Assembly (NCBI GenBank): GCA_905193225.1
Contig: CAJJNV010000007.1
Location: 1-64,000 of the forward strand
Source: an uncultured Oscillospiraceae bacterium
GTDB taxonomy: Bacteria; Bacillota; Clostridia; Oscillospirales; Acutalibacteraceae
Length of the DNA: 64,000 nt
Reading direction: 5' to 3'
The position numbers were made by a program, and so were the translations under genes. Below are positions 1-7,774 of the stretch, in pieces; positions within the stretch are counted from its first letter, which is position 1, and each line of letters starts with the position of its first letter. The notes under the pieces are model-generated. The model did no database searches. It worked only from the letters and a program-made list of their open reading frames with translations, and had not been told where the DNA came from.

Positions 1-13
1 ATGCCTCCAAGTA
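1..13 (-). promoter_or_regulatory. Shine-Dalgarno site of the next gene, beyond the left edge
   Basis: Read on the minus strand, just past the purC stop codon there is TTGGAGG (plus-strand positions 4-10), a strong ribosome binding site with no start codon left inside the window. It implies that another gene follows purC immediately, so the purine operon continues leftward. The identity of that gene cannot be seen. Confidence 0.5.
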
Positions 14-724
14 TCAGTTGCCGAAAACTCTTTTCATCATTTCGTTGTATGCGTCCTCTACTCCGCCCATATCGCGGCGGAAACGGTCCTTATCAAGCTT
101 TTCGTTTGTGTCGGCATCCCAAAAGCGGCAGGTATCGGGCGATATTTCGTCAGCCAAAACGATCGTGCCGTCCTTAAGTCTTCCGAATTCAAGCTTAAAG
201 TCTACAAGCTTAACATTAAGTGAAAGGAAATACTCTTTAAGAATATCATTGATTTTAAAAGCCATAGCCTTAATATTTTCAATTTCCTTTTTGGTTGCAA
301 GCCCCAAAGCCAGCGCGTGATAAGAATTTATAAGCGGATCGTGCAGTTCGTCGTTTTTATAAGAAAATTCAATGGTGGGCTCTGTAAATACAATGCCCTC
401 CTCCACGCCGTAGCGCTTTGCAAACGAGCCTGCCGAAATATTGCGGATTATAACCTCAAGCGGTACGATTGATACCTTTTTAACTACCGTTTCGCGATCG
501 CTCAGCTCTTCAACAAAATGCGTGGGAACACCGTGCTTTTGGAGCAGTCGGCAAAGATAATTTGACATTTTGTTGTTAATAACACCCTTGCCCGAAATTG
601 TTCCTTTTTTAAGGCCGTCAAGCGCGGTTGCGTCGTCCTTGTATGACACAATCACAAGCTCCGGGTCGTTGGTTGCGTAAACCTTTTTTGCTTTGCCTTC
701 ATAAAGCAGGGTTGTTTTTTCCAT
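14..724 (-). CDS. purC: Phosphoribosylaminoimidazole-succinocarboxamide synthase (SAICAR synthase)
   Basis: Cytosolic purine biosynthesis enzyme that couples CAIR to L-aspartate using ATP. The 236 residues match the usual length of the bacterial single-domain form. Visible family signatures are an N-terminal [11 protein letters not shown] block (near residue 6), [17 protein letters not shown] near residues 90-106, [10 protein letters not shown] near 173 and [14 protein letters not shown] near 190, which form the ATP and substrate pockets. It lies 15 bases after purE on the same strand, so the two form one operon under the upstream ZTP riboswitch. The ATG follows a GGAGG-like site in that gap. 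The call is secure. Confidence 0.97.
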   Translation of the reverse strand: MEKTTLLYEGKAKKVYATNDPELVIVSYKDDATALDGLKKGTISGKGVINNKMSNYLCRLLQKHGVPTHFVEELSDRETVVKKVSIVPLEVIIRNISAGSFAKRYGVEEGIVFTEPTIEFSYKNDELHDPLINSYHALALGLATKKEIENIKAMAFKINDILKEYFLSLNVKLVDFKLEFGRLKDGTIVLADEISPDTCRFWDADTNEKLDKDRFRRDMGGVEDAYNEMMKRVFGN

Positions 725-739
725 TTTAAAATTCCTCCG

Positions 740-1237
740 TTAATTAAATTCTTTTTCTATTGCCGCATTTTTTTCAAGAACTTTTTTGGCATCGGCTTTA
801 CGCTTTGCATCGAGCTTTTCGGCAAGAGTGTCATCGCTCACGCTTAAAATCTCTATGCACAACAAAGCGGCATTAACCGCACCATCGATCGCAACCGTGG
901 CAACGGGAATGCCCGAAGGCATTTGTACGGTTGAAAGCAGTGCGTCAATACCGCCTAAGTTGTTTGATTTTATAGGTATACCGATGACAGGCAGGGTTGT
1001 ATTTGCAGCAACGGCACCGGCTAAGTGAGCCGCCATTCCTGCAGCCGCTATAATAGCTCCAAACCCGCTATTTCGTGCACTGCGGCTGAACTTCGCAGCC
1101 TCGTCCGGTGTTCTGTGAGCCGAAAAAATGTGCGTTTCAAACGGCACATTGAATGACTCGAGCGTGTCTATTGCCTTTTTCACAACCGGCAGGTCGCTGT
1201 CGCTTCCCATTATTATTGCTACTTTTTTCATTTGCAT
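740..1237 (-). CDS. purE: N5-carboxyaminoimidazole ribonucleotide mutase (class I PurE)
   Basis: Catalyses the interconversion of N5-CAIR and CAIR, the step just before PurC. The 165-residue protein shows the class I signature [12 protein letters not shown] at the N-terminus, SAHRTPDEA near residue 40 and a glycine/alanine-rich stretch ([15 protein letters not shown], about residues 64-78) that binds the phosphate. The extra charged C-terminal helix is ordinary. It is the first gene of the operon and its leader carries a ZTP riboswitch, which fits because ZTP accumulates when 10-formyl-THF is short and purine synthesis stalls. A class I PurE normally works with a PurK or accepts CAIR directly. 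No purK is visible here. Confidence 0.97.
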   Translation of the reverse strand: MQMKKVAIIMGSDSDLPVVKKAIDTLESFNVPFETHIFSAHRTPDEAAKFSRSARNSGFGAIIAAAGMAAHLAGAVAANTTLPVIGIPIKSNNLGGIDALLSTVQMPSGIPVATVAIDGAVNAALLCIEILSVSDDTLAEKLDAKRKADAKKVLEKNAAIEKEFN

Positions 1238-1251
1238 TTCCTCCGATAATC

Positions 1252-1345
1252 AAAAAGGGCACACCTATCCCAGTGGATAAGTATGCCCAGACGGTCGGCG
1301 TTCAAACTTTTCGGTCCATGTGGTGCTCCACTTATCCGTCAGTCC
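1252..1345 (-). ncRNA. ZTP (pfl) riboswitch with intrinsic terminator in the purE leader
   Basis: On the minus strand the leader contains the hallmark blocks of the ZTP aptamer: GGGACTGACGG (about 1336-1346), then a CCACATGG segment (about 1317-1326) and the conserved GCCGACCGTCTGGGC (1285-1299). The GGGC that ends the aptamer also starts a 14-bp terminator stem (1257-1270 pairing with 1275-1288, two G-U pairs) followed by five T residues (1252-1256). Aptamer and terminator are therefore mutually exclusive. The known family logic is that ZTP or ZMP binding holds the aptamer and lets transcription reach purE. Identification is by consensus recall, not by a covariance search. Confidence 0.9.
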
Positions 1346-1369
1346 CAAAAAGCCTTTTCGTATGTTAAA

Positions 1370-1399
1370 ATTATATCATATCTGCTGCGATTCTGTCAA
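1370..1399 (-). promoter_or_regulatory. Sigma-A-type promoter of purEC
   Basis: Minus strand TTGACA (1394-1399) and TATAAT (1370-1375) with an 18-base spacer, both perfect consensus hexamers. Transcription would start about 20 bases before the ZTP aptamer. An 8-bp inverted repeat, AATAATTG and CAATTATT (1408-1431), sits just upstream of the -35 hexamer and could be a regulator site. Confidence 0.8.
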
Positions 1400-1457
1400 G
1401 CAATTTAAATAATTGAAGGATAACAATTATTTTCTGCAAACAAAAGACGGGGGCCGC

Positions 1458-1685
1458 TTACGAACCGTATTGCAGTATGTTGCTTTGTATGGAAGGATAA
1501 AGTCTTTTTCCTTCGGGAGCTAAAGCCGCCCCATACCGTGAACGGCAGAGTAGTTTTATCGAAAGTTCTTTTTTCAAAGACGCTATCATCTGACTGAACG
1601 CCGGCTGAGTATAGCCCAAAAGCTCCGCCGCCTTCGTAAAGCTGCCGACCTCAACAGCCTTGAGTAAAGCAATATATTTCTCCAT
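1458..1685 (-). pseudogene. Truncated LysR-family transcriptional regulator (N-terminal DNA-binding part only)
   Basis: The 75 residues are the helix-turn-helix domain of a LysR regulator: an N-terminal helix, then GSFTKAAELLGYTQPAFSQM as the HTH and the LAPEGKRLYP wing. LysR proteins are usually about 290-300 residues. Here the frame stops right after the linker helix starts, so the whole effector-binding domain is missing. The 3' end lies 60 bases from the purE promoter, so a deletion or a small insertion event probably cut it. It reads divergently from the fragment starting at 1785, the usual layout for a LysR regulator and its target. A stand-alone HTH peptide is possible but unlikely. 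Confidence 0.8.
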
Positions 1686-1730
1686 TTCAAATAACCTTTC
1701 TGCATATTCGCATAAGAATTATCAATTTAC

Positions 1731-1759
1731 TTGTTTTAAGAGATAAAATATACTATAAT
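1731..1759 (+). promoter_or_regulatory. Promoter of the fragment divergent from the LysR remnant
   Basis: TTGTTT (1731-1736) and TATAAT (1754-1759) with a 17-base spacer lie 25 bases before the ATG of the downstream fragment. The 99-base divergent gap is where a LysR regulator would normally bind. Confidence 0.55.
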
Positions 1760-1784
1760 AAAAGCAAGCGCGGAGGAATCTTTC

Positions 1785-2015
1785 ATGGATATGAGCAGTT
1801 TTTTGGTTGACGCCTATTTCACCGAATATGAATCAAAGGCAAAATATATGACGGGAAGTTCCGACACGGAATCGCTCAAAGTAGCGATAACCGACCTTAT
1901 AAAACAAGCAGATGAGCCGCTCGGATATGCTGCCGGCCACACAAACCGTTCGGTTTTGTTACTGCCGTATGTACAGTGGATTTTGAAATTCCGAAGCTTT
2001 TTGCAGCGTCTCTGA
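1785..2015 (+). pseudogene. 5' fragment of an unidentified gene divergent from the LysR remnant
   Basis: The frame has a good ribosome site (GGAGG) and ATG and starts like a normal cytosolic protein (MDMSSFLVDAYFTEYESKA). That resembles, only weakly, the N-terminus of some PLP-dependent aminotransferases. From about position 1957 the plus-strand frame runs through the antisense of a spoIIID fragment, so only roughly the first 55-58 codons are native and the C-terminal residues up to the stop at 2015 are accidental. I do not recognise its function. The gene is broken at the same junction as spoIIID. Confidence 0.55.
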
Positions 2016-2082
2016 CGGTAGCTTTATTCTCAACAATATACTCTCCCAAAATAACCGTCCTTCGGTCAACAGTACCTTTCAA
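1957..2082 (-). pseudogene. spoIIID: 5' fragment of the sporulation regulator SpoIIID
   Basis: Starting at a TTG behind a strong AGGAGGGG site, the first about 42 codons read like SpoIIID: DRRTVILGEYIVENKATVRDAA followed by the HTH sequence SFGISKSTVH. (The quoted stretches are separate parts of the domain.) SpoIIID is a roughly 80-95 residue mother-cell regulator. Here the similarity ends at the recognition helix and the frame continues another 20 residues through the antisense of the neighbouring fragment. The C-terminal basic region needed for DNA binding is absent, so the product is presumably dead. It points to a spore-forming ancestry. A functional copy elsewhere cannot be excluded. Confidence 0.7.
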
Positions 2083-2113
2083 AGGTGTCCCCTCCTGAAA
2101 AATGTCTTTGATA

Positions 2114-2143
2114 AGATATATGCAGGAGCGGGCAATAACATTC
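2114..2143 (-). promoter_or_regulatory. Possible sigma-E-like promoter of the spoIIID fragment
   Basis: On the minus strand GAATGTT (2137-2143) and CATATATCT (2114-2122) are separated by 14 bases, similar to the mother-cell sigma-E pattern. Genuine spoIIID genes are sigma-E dependent. The match is inexact and the gene behind it is broken. Confidence 0.3.
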
Positions 2144-2258
2144 TAAAAAAAGAAAGACAATAATTCTGCCCTGCCGTCAGACCTGATGCACCCGCGGCGG
2201 CATTGCGGATGCTTTCAGACACACTTTAACAGCAAAAAAACACAAAGGATGATGATTT

Positions 2259-2720
2259 ATGAACAAAATAGAAAGCTTTCAGGTCGACCACAGAAATCTT
2301 CTGCCGGGACTTTATGTTTCCCGAAAGGACACAAAGGACGGCCTTACGATAACCACCTTCGATCTAAGATTTACCCACCCCAATCGGGAGCCTGCTCTTG
2401 ACGGCGGCGCCATGCACACCATCGAACACCTTTGCGCCACATATCTTAGAAATTCCGACCGTAAGGAGGACATCGTATATTTCGGACCTATGGGCTGCCG
2501 AACGGGATTTTATCTTGTTATGTTCGGAAATCTTTGCTCAAGTGATGTTTTGCCTCTTGTAAAATCGGCCTTTGAATTTACCGCCGCCTTTAACGGAGAA
2601 ATTCCCGGCGCGGCCGAAGCGGAATGCGGCAACTATCTTTATCATGATCTTCCCATGGCACGGTATTATGCAAAAAAATATCTTGCCGACCTTGAAAAAT
2701 ACAAGTCTTTTGAATATTGA
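2259..2720 (+). CDS. luxS: S-ribosylhomocysteine lyase LuxS
   Basis: Cleaves S-ribosylhomocysteine to homocysteine and DPD, the precursor of autoinducer-2, in the activated methyl cycle. The 153 residues are the normal length. The metal site is complete: His53 and His57 in HTIEHL and Cys123 in AECGNY, with catalytic Cys80 in GPMGCRTGFYL. The gene stands alone with no pfs/mtnN or methionine genes beside it. RBS AAAGGATG precedes the ATG. Its last codons and stop are part of a 24-base tandem duplication. It converges with the GxGYxYP gene, and the two share a terminator. Confidence 0.97.
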   Translation: MNKIESFQVDHRNLLPGLYVSRKDTKDGLTITTFDLRFTHPNREPALDGGAMHTIEHLCATYLRNSDRKEDIVYFGPMGCRTGFYLVMFGNLCSSDVLPLVKSAFEFTAAFNGEIPGAAEAECGNYLYHDLPMARYYAKKYLADLEKYKSFEY

Positions 2721-2759
2721 TTTTGTAAAACCATTGAATATTGATCTTTGCAAAACCAC
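2711..2759 (+). repeat. Imperfect 24-base tandem duplication at the luxS 3' end
   Basis: Two copies of a unit beginning TGAATATTGAT and ending TAAAACCA or CAAAACCA lie head to tail (2711-2734 and 2735-2759). The first copy contains the luxS stop codon. Confidence 0.8.
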
Positions 2760-2829
2760 CCTTATGCCCCACCTTGCAAACAGGAAACGTTTTATTTCAT
2801 TTCCGTCTTTTGCCGAATTATTTAACCTG

Positions 2830-2863
2830 AAAAATGCCCAGCCAAAACGGCCGGGCATTTTTT
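2830..2863. terminator. Bidirectional terminator between luxS and the GxGYxYP gene
   Basis: A stem reading AAAAATGCCC with GGGCATTTTTT, extended inward by a bulged GC pair, with A and T runs on both flanks. It can end transcription arriving from luxS (plus) and from the ABC locus (minus). Confidence 0.85.
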
Positions 2864-2877
2864 GTTTTGTACGGTAA

Positions 2878-4716
2878 TTATTCGTTTATAATTTCGCCCT
2901 GACCCGATTGAAGAACAAGATCGAAGAAGGTATGAATATCAACATATTTGTATTCATATTCGGGAGAATGCTCCTTGGCATAGGCGATAAAGCGCTCGAC
3001 AAGCTGCTTGGTCTGATCGGGAGAATCGCAAACCGTGCGATATCCGGCGAAGTTGAATTTGCCCATAAACCCGGTCATATAACGGTACATTTCGGGAATG
3101 CTTGCCTCGATGCGCTCGGGCTTTCCCGACACCTCATTTTGCAGATGGAGATAGGGAGTGCCGTTATAAACGGTAATGGGACGGGCAAGTGAATTGTGGA
3201 AAGAGCCTTTTGGAGAAATCTCGTTAAAGGCGGCCATAATTTCGTTTGTTACCGTCTCGTTTCCGTTGATTATAAATCCGGTGATGTCATAATCGAAACG
3301 CTCGTAATAGGGCTTTGAATACTTGGCCCATTCAAAAATTGCGGGGGGATTTTCGCGGTAATCACAGGCAGCGGTAAGCCCGAAGGGAATTACATATCCG
3401 GCACCGCTGTCTCCGGCGATGAAGAAATCATTGTCGGTCTTGTGCTCGTAAACATAGTCGAAAACCATAGGCGCGCGCTCGGAAAGATTGGGATTGAACG
3501 CCCAGTTTATAGGCAGGCTTCCCCTTGCGTTTTCGTGAGAAAAGAAGTTCCAAACATGCATACGAAGCCATGCCGCCGAGTCGTAATCTCCGCCGTAAAT
3601 GGTGAAGTATTTTGTGTTTTTGTCAAACTTGAGCCTTTCCTTGGGACGGGGCCAATGATATTCCTTGACGTGGCTCTTATAGCTGCAATATGCGCTGGCG
3701 TTGGGCATAGAGCAGGGATGAGCGGCGTCGGCTTCCTTGGCCAGATTGAAGGCCGAGCCAAGGCAAACGCAGTCCCATTCGAGAACGGTGGCGATAACGC
3801 TGCCGGTACCCGAATCCTTGGTATATTTCATCCACCAGGGCGGGAATCCAAGAAGCTGACCGATCTCGCCCTTTGCACGATCATAGCGGCGGCGAAGAAT
3901 TTTTATAAATGTCTCACGATCGGTACCCGGCTTCTGCTCGGGATCGTCGATAGGAGCTTCCTTATCATAGCAGGTCAGATCAAAGAAGAAGCAGCGGCGG
4001 GCGATATAATAATCGTGGTTATAAATGCAGTTTTCAAAAACATTGCTTTCATACCGCTCACGGCAGGGATTGCCTCTCGAGCAGGCGGCACCGTCGAGAA
4101 TATATGCGATATATCTGGAGGAGCAGCGGTCAAAATACTTGTCCATTGCCCAAAGATATGCGTCGCACTTTGCGCTGCCCGTACCCATATCAACGCTGCC
4201 GCCTTTTCCGAACAATCCGGTAAGGTTTTGTTTTTCGGCAACGCCCATACCTTTAAGAAGGTTATAAAGGCTGCCTTCGTTTTGGTCAAATTTAACCGGC
4301 AGATATCCGTCGAGGCCGCAGATCGTAGCGGCCACATTGGCGGTTGCGGGAACGGTCTCGTCCCACAGCACCATTCCGCAGGAAAGTATCTGCTCCTTAA
4401 ATGTATCGAGGAAAAGGTCAAAACTATCGATATCGATAATGTTCAGATGGGAAAAGCTTCTTCCCTCTCCCCTAATATAGTCGAGCCAAAACTCGTCCAC
4501 ACCGTCGTTTTGAAGGTACAAAAGAATGTTTCCGTTGGTTTCATAATCGCGGTTAAGCAGTCCCTGCAAGCTGCATATAAAGCGGGCGGAATCCTTTTCA
4601 AAAAGGTTTTCCATACCCTCAAAAAGCTTGTGATGTATGCAGTAAAGCGTGCTGCCTTCAAGGCCCTTTGTGTCCAGCTTAAAGGACATATCAGGTGATG
4701 TATCTTTTTTAATCAT
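2878..4716 (-). CDS. GxGYxYP-domain protein, putative glycoside hydrolase
   Basis: A 612-residue protein of the GxGYxYP family, which is predicted to be a carbohydrate-active enzyme but lacks a well-defined activity. The motif is visible as GDSGAGYVIP near residues 435-442, a slight variant of GxGYxYP. Further family-like segments are the N-terminal SARFICSLQGLLNR (about residue 40-55) and YYERFDYDITGFIING (about 475-490). No signal peptide is seen, so it may act in the cytosol, unlike many relatives. It is the last gene of the leftward ABC-transporter locus, 80 bases after the first solute-binding protein, with a terminator between them. Alanine/cysteine-rich patches near residue 200-230 are unremarkable. 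Confidence 0.75.
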   Translation of the reverse strand: MIKKDTSPDMSFKLDTKGLEGSTLYCIHHKLFEGMENLFEKDSARFICSLQGLLNRDYETNGNILLYLQNDGVDEFWLDYIRGEGRSFSHLNIIDIDSFDLFLDTFKEQILSCGMVLWDETVPATANVAATICGLDGYLPVKFDQNEGSLYNLLKGMGVAEKQNLTGLFGKGGSVDMGTGSAKCDAYLWAMDKYFDRCSSRYIAYILDGAACSRGNPCRERYESNVFENCIYNHDYYIARRCFFFDLTCYDKEAPIDDPEQKPGTDRETFIKILRRRYDRAKGEIGQLLGFPPWWMKYTKDSGTGSVIATVLEWDCVCLGSAFNLAKEADAAHPCSMPNASAYCSYKSHVKEYHWPRPKERLKFDKNTKYFTIYGGDYDSAAWLRMHVWNFFSHENARGSLPINWAFNPNLSERAPMVFDYVYEHKTDNDFFIAGDSGAGYVIPFGLTAACDYRENPPAIFEWAKYSKPYYERFDYDITGFIINGNETVTNEIMAAFNEISPKGSFHNSLARPITVYNGTPYLHLQNEVSGKPERIEASIPEMYRYMTGFMGKFNFAGYRTVCDSPDQTKQLVERFIAYAKEHSPEYEYKYVDIHTFFDLVLQSGQGEIINE

Positions 4717-4735
4717 TAGCTATCTTCCTTTTTCT

Positions 4736-4771
4736 AAAAAAGGGACCGTATCGGGTGATACGGCCCCTTTT
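4736..4771 (-). terminator. Terminator after the solute-binding protein gene
   Basis: Stem GGGxCCGTATC pairing with GATACGGxCCC around a short GGGT loop, flanked by A and T runs. On the minus strand six T residues follow the stem. It would reduce read-through from the abundant solute-binding protein mRNA into the GxGYxYP gene. Confidence 0.8.
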
Positions 4772-4796
4772 GAAATGTTATGTCGGGAGAGACTAT

Positions 4797-6521
4797 TTAG
4801 GCAAGGTTACCCGAATAGAATTCGTCAAGCTGAGACTGAAGCTGTCCCTGAACCTCTGCAACAACAGTGGAGGGATCGGTACCCTTACTGAGAACGGAGG
4901 TATCAACCTTAGCAGAAACGGTAGAATCGATAGCACCGGTTCTGTACTCGGCGGTAGCGTTGTTTACAGCATATTTGTATGCGGAAACAGCGTTCTTGTC
5001 GAGACCGTTTCTCTGCATCTCTTCGGACTTAGCGTTGATGATCTTACCGTTGGCATTGGCAAGCTGATTGAGGAAGGTTACCGAGATGCCGGCAGTGCTT
5101 TCCTTGTTCTTGGGAACGAGGAAGCCGTTTCCGTCATAAGCACCGGTGATGTAGCTGCTCTGATCGGGGCCCATGGGCATAAGTACGAAACCAAGCTCGA
5201 AGGTTGCGCTTGCGGCCATGGTGGAATAGTAGTCCATGTTGGAAGCAAACATGGCAGCTTTACCGGCGATAAAGTCGTTAACGCTGGTGCTGATGTCTGC
5301 ATTGTACTTGTAGGACTTATCGGTCCAGTAAAGCTCTTTCATAAACTCGAGAGCCTTAATACCGTTCTGGTTGCACATGGTGGCAACGATCTTACCGCTG
5401 GAGTTTCTGGTAGCGGTACCGCCGGCTTCGGAGGTGATGGCCATACCGATGATGTTGGTGTTGGAGGTTACGCCAAAGATGCCGTCAGCTTCGCTGGTGC
5501 ACTTCTTGGCAACCTCTCTGAACTTATCAAAGGTCCATTCCTTGCTCTTATAAGCGGATGCAACAACGTCCTTACCGCCGTTGTACTGCTTGATAAGGTC
5601 TTTGTTGTAGATAACGCCCATAGGAGTTGCGCCCATTGCGGGGAACGCTACTGCATATTTCTTTCCGCTGTATGTGCAGGACTCGGTGAATCCGTTGGTA
5701 TAAGCCTTACCGAGAGAGTAAGAGGAAAGGTCAACTGCGCAGCCCTGCTTTGCGACCGAGCGGAGAGCGGCAAGAGACAGCTCAAGAATGTCGGCCTGGC
5801 AGTTGCCGGCCATAACCTCGTTTACGACGGCGCCGGCGTCATCGGAATAGGTCTTGAACTCGACAGAGCAGTTGTATTTGGATTTAATGGTTTCAATCTG
5901 GGATTTGTAAACGTTACCGATGGTGGAGTTCTCGGTGTATTTACCGGCCTGATGGCTTCCGAGAACAAAGGAATAACCCTTAAGAGAGTTGGCAGTAGCA
6001 CCGCCGTTTCCGCCGCCGTTTCCGCCGTTGGTGTTAACTCTGTTGGGATCCCTGTTGGCTGCCTTCTGCTGTTCGATTTCTGCGGCCGAAACAACATTGA
6101 TGTCGTAGGTCTCAACCTCGGTGTCTTCAGCGCCTTCTTCACTGGCAAGAAGGAAAACCTTAAGCTGCATACCTGTTGCAAGAACGGTGGCTGCATCGGT
6201 TACCTCTGTTCCGTCGGCATTAAACATTTTAAGAGCATAGCCTTCGGTGGCAACAACATCGGTGTTGAACTGCTCGAGAGTGGTGCCCTCGGCGACCTCA
6301 ATGACCGTAGTGCCGTCGTCATTTTCTTTGAGAACAACTCTCTCACTGTTCTCATCGATGGTGAAGTAGTTGGTGCTGCCGGGATCAACCGACACTTCTA
6401 CCGTGCTGAGGGTTGAAGTGTCTCCGTTCTCTTTGGGCTTTTTCTTACAGGCAGAAAAAGAGCACACTACCATAAGCACTGCAAGCGTAATACTTATCAG
6501 TCTTGTGATGTTTGTCTTCAT
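4797..6521 (-). CDS. Sugar ABC transporter solute-binding lipoprotein with an extra N-terminal domain
   Basis: A 574-residue lipoprotein. The signal peptide ends in the lipobox FSAC (Cys near residue 25), so it should be anchored on the outer face of the membrane. Residues about 35-155 are an acidic domain with Ig- or cadherin-like strand patterning (for example GTTLEQFNTDVV and TYDINVV), followed by a Gly/Asn linker. Residues about 180-570 form a family 1 extracellular solute-binding protein (AVAFPAMGATPMGVIYNKDL, and FIAGKAAMFASNMDYY). It has its own promoter in the 242-base gap after the permease genes at 6764-8758, its likely partners. The ligand cannot be read from sequence. Confidence 0.88.
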   Translation of the reverse strand: MKTNITRLISITLAVLMVVCSFSACKKKPKENGDTSTLSTVEVSVDPGSTNYFTIDENSERVVLKENDDGTTVIEVAEGTTLEQFNTDVVATEGYALKMFNADGTEVTDAATVLATGMQLKVFLLASEEGAEDTEVETYDINVVSAAEIEQQKAANRDPNRVNTNGGNGGGNGGATANSLKGYSFVLGSHQAGKYTENSTIGNVYKSQIETIKSKYNCSVEFKTYSDDAGAVVNEVMAGNCQADILELSLAALRSVAKQGCAVDLSSYSLGKAYTNGFTESCTYSGKKYAVAFPAMGATPMGVIYNKDLIKQYNGGKDVVASAYKSKEWTFDKFREVAKKCTSEADGIFGVTSNTNIIGMAITSEAGGTATRNSSGKIVATMCNQNGIKALEFMKELYWTDKSYKYNADISTSVNDFIAGKAAMFASNMDYYSTMAASATFELGFVLMPMGPDQSSYITGAYDGNGFLVPKNKESTAGISVTFLNQLANANGKIINAKSEEMQRNGLDKNAVSAYKYAVNNATAEYRTGAIDSTVSAKVDTSVLSKGTDPSTVVAEVQGQLQSQLDEFYSGNLA

Positions 6522-6727
6522 ACAAGCATCTCCTTAAATTAAATTTTTATTATCTCGCAACCGGTTAACCCGGCAAAAGATCTGATTGTTTGCAAAAGGT
6601 CTTGCTTTGCAAACGGTCTGCACGGAATATCCTCCGCGGCAACCGTTTTTTGCGGAATACACCGACAGCCTCTCAAAAAGGCTTAAAAGGCTGCCGGAAC
6701 AAAGCTTTTCTTTTGCACCGCATTATG

Positions 6728-6756
6728 ATTATATCATGTTTAAAATAAATAATCAA
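6728..6756 (-). promoter_or_regulatory. Internal promoter for the first solute-binding protein
   Basis: Minus strand TTGATT (6751-6756), 17-base spacer, TATAAT (6728-6733), placed directly after the stop codon of the permease gene. The resulting leader of about 200 bases contains a bulged hairpin around the CGGCAGCCT and AGGCTG segments (about 6670-6705). Nothing else is recognisable in the gap 6522-6763. Confidence 0.65.
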
Positions 6757-6763
6757 TAGTTTA

Positions 6764-7744
6764 TTAACCGACAATACCGCTCTGGGAAACACCCTGAACA
6801 AAAAATCTCTGTCCGAAGATGTAAACGATAACCAGCGGAAGTATCGAAAGCACGATACCGGTGTCGATTATGGCATTACGGAAAACCGTCGTAAAGGACG
6901 CGATGTTAACGCCGTATGCTCTCAGGCTTATGAGTGCGTTGGTGATAACGGTATAGTCGCTGTGTCCGAGGAAAAGCTGAGAGTAATAGTTATCGGTCCA
7001 CTGCCAGGAGAAGGCAAAGAGGATGATGGTAACCATCATGGGCACGGCGTTGGGCAGCATAAGACGGAAGAATATTCCGAGATGGCTGGACCCGTCGATC
7101 ATTCCGGCCTCCTCGATTTCGGTGGGAAGTCCGCGGAAGAACTGCCGCAGCATATAGATGTAAAGGGAGTTTTTAAAAGCTACCGCCGTTGCCGAAAGAA
7201 TGATAAAGGGAAGTATGCCGTTGGAAATATCAATTCGTCCGCCGCCGAACAGCGACACAAGTCCCAAGGGGTTAACATGAGCAAAGTTCATATAGAGGGA
7301 TGCCATAACAACCTGGGGCGGAATAAGAAGTATCATAATGACACATCCGAAAATCAGTCCCCTTCCCACAAACTTAAAGCGTGCAAGACCGTATGCGGTC
7401 AGTGTGCAGCTCAGGGTTTGCAGTACTGCCGTTATAACGCAGAGAATAAGGGTGCGAAGCAGCGTTCTCCAATAATCCATTATACCCATGGTTGTTATTA
7501 CGGTATAGAGGGAAAAATGCTTGGGTATATACTGAACCGTCGTGTCACTCAGATCTTCATAGCTGAGGAACATTGTAGAAATCTTTTGAATAAACGGAAA
7601 CAGAATCAGGAAAATAATTCCGATAAGAACGATGTGACAAAGGATATTTCCGCCGTGGTCAACATAAAACTTTTTTGTAAATATCGCTTTGGGCTTTTTC
7701 TTGGTATCTTCGGTCACAGCGCCGGCTTTTTTTACAGCTTCCAT
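6764..7744 (-). CDS. Carbohydrate ABC transporter permease (MalG type), system 1
   Basis: Inner-membrane subunit of a CUT1-type sugar importer, 326 residues, with a hydrophilic N-terminal tail of about 30 residues and six predicted transmembrane helices. The EAA loop that contacts the ATPase is visible as EIEEAGMIDGSSHLGIFFRLML near residues 210-235. The ATG at 7744 follows AGGAGGTG with good spacing, and an upstream in-frame GTG lies inside that site and was not used. It pairs with the MalF-type permease 30 bases upstream. No ATP-binding subunit is encoded nearby, so a shared MsmX-like ATPase is inferred. Confidence 0.92.
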   Translation of the reverse strand: MEAVKKAGAVTEDTKKKPKAIFTKKFYVDHGGNILCHIVLIGIIFLILFPFIQKISTMFLSYEDLSDTTVQYIPKHFSLYTVITTMGIMDYWRTLLRTLILCVITAVLQTLSCTLTAYGLARFKFVGRGLIFGCVIMILLIPPQVVMASLYMNFAHVNPLGLVSLFGGGRIDISNGILPFIILSATAVAFKNSLYIYMLRQFFRGLPTEIEEAGMIDGSSHLGIFFRLMLPNAVPMMVTIILFAFSWQWTDNYYSQLFLGHSDYTVITNALISLRAYGVNIASFTTVFRNAIIDTGIVLSILPLVIVYIFGQRFFVQGVSQSGIVG

Positions 7745-7774
7745 TAATAACACCTCCTGATAATTTTTCCGATT

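Noticed and set aside
3442..4698. Plus-strand open frame of 418 codons opposite the GxGYxYP gene
   Set aside because: Shadow of the real gene; no start signals or recognisable domains.
4755..6416. Long plus-strand open frame (553 codons) opposite the first solute-binding protein
   Set aside because: It is the antisense of a well-supported lipoprotein gene, has no ribosome site or family features, and its valine/glycine-rich composition is typical of an antisense frame.
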